The notes under the pieces were generated by a model that worked only from the letters and a program-made list of their open reading frames with translations, did not search any database and had not been told where the DNA came from. A DNA stretch of 16,997 nucleotides from CAZRRV01 sp964602735. GTDB taxonomy: Bacteria > Bacillota > Clostridia > Oscillospirales > Acutalibacteraceae. Of this stretch, positions 15,922 through 16,997 are shown piece by piece; within the stretch, counting starts at the first letter, position 1, and each line of letters begins with the position of its first letter. The DNA lies in contig CAZRRV010000033.1 of the NCBI GenBank assembly GCA_964602735.1, positions 1-16,997 of the forward strand, written 5' to 3'. The translations under genes and the position numbers were made by a program.

Positions 15922-16524
15922 CTAAAACGAGGCCGTCACTTCAATCGCGCCGCTGCGGGCGTAAAGGGTGGGGGTCACTCTTACGGCGTAACCGTGCCCG
16001 TTGTCTGTGCTCCATTTGACCATGGGGCGCCTCGGCAGCGCGCAGGCGGCAAAAAGCTGCATAATAACTCCGCCGTGCACCACAACCGCGGCGTCGGAAT
16101 AATCTTTGTCGGACATATCGTAAACAACCTGCCGCAATCCCTCGCAAACGCGAACGGTAAAATCCTTAAGCTTCTCACCGCCCGGCGCACCGTCGGATTT
16201 TCCTGCGGCGAACCTTAAAAACTCCGGGTTTTCCGCGAGTTCGCCCGCGGTTTTGTTTTCGAATATTCCGAAGTCGAATTCGCGCAGGGCGTCGACCGTC
16301 TGAACGGGCATATCGGGGTAAATTATACCCGCCGTCTGCACGCACCGCCGCATCGGCGACGCGTATACGCCGTCTACCTCGGGGTACGTCCCGCTCGCGC
16401 GTAACTCTTCAAGATGTTTTACGGCGCCGTCGGTTATCGGAAAGTCGGTGCTCCCCGCGTAACGCTGCTCCGCATTTGCGCGGGTTTCGCCGTGGCGGAT
16501 AAAATAAAGGCAGTACGTTTTCAA
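15922..16524 (-). CDS. Histidine phosphatase family protein (phosphoglycerate mutase-like)
   Basis: This is a 200-residue member of the histidine phosphatase superfamily (cobC/gpmB-like branch). The RHGET motif at 10-14 supplies Arg10 and the phospho-accepting His11. Arg60 (SPMRRC), Glu82 (REFDFG) and His150 (VVVHGG) complete the expected catalytic pocket. Substrate cannot be told from sequence: phosphosugars, alpha-ribazole phosphate and others occur in this family. The start is a TTG at 16524 (KTYCLYFIRHGE), preceded by GGGGGTGA at short spacing; the next in-frame ATG would remove the catalytic motif. It lies 85 bases after rpsT, with a terminator hairpin between, and I see no promoter of its own, so it may depend on read-through. 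Confidence 0.92.
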   Translation of the reverse strand: MKTYCLYFIRHGETRANAEQRYAGSTDFPITDGAVKHLEELRASGTYPEVDGVYASPMRRCVQTAGIIYPDMPVQTVDALREFDFGIFENKTAGELAENPEFLRFAAGKSDGAPGGEKLKDFTVRVCEGLRQVVYDMSDKDYSDAAVVVHGGVIMQLFAACALPRRPMVKWSTDNGHGYAVRVTPTLYARSGAIEVTASF

Positions 16525-16545
16525 ATTTTCACCCCCGCAGCAGAC

Positions 16546-16574
16546 GAAAATTCCCCGTCGGCTTTCCGGCGGGG
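16546..16574 (-). terminator. Intrinsic terminator downstream of rpsT
   Basis: On the minus strand CCCCG-C-CGG (16574-16566) pairs with CCG-A-CGGGG (16561-16553) around an AAAG loop, with one C-A mismatch. AATTTTCG follows. It lies about 35 bases past the rpsT stop. The T-run is only four, so some read-through to the phosphatase gene is plausible. Confidence 0.7.
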
Positions 16575-16609
16575 CGCTTCCTCGATAAGGCGATACTCCG
16601 GTATCCTCG

Positions 16610-16867
16610 CTATGCTTTGTTAAGACGGCTCATCAAAGCGGACTTTTTCCTCGCCGCGTTGTTCTTATGAAGAATTCCCTTTGAAACCGACTTGTCGATT
16701 TTCCTTATCGCGGCGGTTACGCATTCCGCTTTGTTTTCGGCGCCGGATATCAGAGCGGCGTCGGCTTTCTTTATAACGGTTTTAAGCGCCGAGCGGTCGC
16801 GCTTGTTGCGTTCGCGGTGCGCTTCGGCGATTTTTACCCTTTTCTTGGCGGATTTAATGTTCGGCAT
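16610..16867 (-). CDS. rpsT: 30S ribosomal protein S20
   Basis: S20 is a small basic 16S rRNA-binding protein of the 30S body. The 85-residue product starts MPNIKSAKKRVKIAEAHRER, the typical S20 N-terminus, and carries the conserved late segment GILHKNNAARKKSALMSRLN. I start at the ATG at 16867 because GGGGAGGTG lies just upstream; an earlier in-frame start at 16903 would lie before this site and inside the promoter-proximal leader. The gene appears monocistronic, or followed by read-through into the phosphatase gene, with its own promoter about 40 bases upstream and a hairpin downstream. Confidence 0.97.
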   Translation of the reverse strand: MPNIKSAKKRVKIAEAHRERNKRDRSALKTVIKKADAALISGAENKAECVTAAIRKIDKSVSKGILHKNNAARKKSALMSRLNKA

Positions 16868-16903
16868 ATATAACACCTCCCCATATTTCGCTACCGTGAA
16901 CAT

Positions 16904-16932
16904 ATAATAACACCGTTAGCGGGAAAATGCAA
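16904..16932 (-). promoter_or_regulatory. Promoter of rpsT
   Basis: On the minus strand TATTAT (-10, 16909-16904) carries a TG extension one base upstream. A weaker TTGCAT (-35, 16932-16927) lies 17 bases away. AAATTTTTTTATTAG lies a few bases upstream of the -35 and could be an UP-like element. The expected start near 16897 gives a leader of about 30 nt. The remaining bases to the window end hold only GC-rich repeats (GCCGGC twice), possibly from an upstream gene's end. Confidence 0.75.
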
Positions 16933-16997
16933 GATGCTAATAAAAAAATTTCGCGGAGTATTTTCCGGCGGGCAATGCGCGGCCGGCAGTGCCGGCA

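Noticed and set aside
15693..16019. 108-codon plus-strand frame across the palindromic gap
   Set aside because: It runs antisense into two real genes, is rich in Arg and Pro from GC-rich shadow codons, and has no plausible ribosome-binding site.
16970..16997. GCCGGC repeat at the window end as a terminator
   Set aside because: The GCCGGC-AGT-GCCGGC pair can form a hairpin, but no T-run follows on either strand within the visible sequence and the window cuts it off.

Overview
This window is a stretch of chromosomal housekeeping genes from a bacterium of the Firmicutes, most likely an uncultured member of class Clostridia. The evidence is the rpsL-rpsG-fusA-tuf order, a 141-residue S12 with the Firmicutes-type N-terminal insertion, an RpoC of Bacillus/Clostridium length and layout, a DnaD/DnaI-type primosome pair, strong GGAGG ribosome-binding sites and sigma-A-type promoters. 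Finer placement (for example Oscillospirales-like) is only a guess from protein flavour. Every gene I can support lies on the minus strand, so transcription runs from the right end of the window to the left.

Reading in the direction of transcription: rpsT (ribosomal protein S20) has its own promoter and terminator. A histidine-phosphatase-family gene follows, with a TTG start and a probable terminator. Next is a 194-base non-coding gap with several strong inverted repeats. After it come an unrecognised gene with beta-propeller-like sequence, a TtcA-type tRNA thiolase, a DnaD-like replication protein with two DnaB_2 modules and a DnaI/DnaC-type helicase-loader ATPase, all closely spaced. Then a near-consensus sigma-A promoter and a leader of about 115 nt precede rpoB-rpoC, the two large RNA polymerase subunits. 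A second strong promoter between rpoC and rpsL starts the str operon rpsL-rpsG-fusA-tuf (S12, S7, EF-G, EF-Tu), which ends in a clear intrinsic terminator. The last 140 bases hold no gene I can support.

Together these genes cover transcription (RpoB, RpoC), translation (S12, S7, S20, EF-G, EF-Tu), tRNA modification (TtcA-like) and replication restart or initiation (DnaD-like, DnaI-like). I see no mobile element, CRISPR array, tRNA, rRNA, toxin-antitoxin module or defence system, and no wholly new multi-gene system. The points worth a second look are small: three 9-nt tandem repeats abutting the rpsL -35 box, direct and inverted repeats in the rpoB promoter spacer, two substitutions in the RpoC trigger loop, a 67-nt nested palindrome upstream of the unrecognised gene, and rpoBC sitting behind primosome genes rather than rplJL.
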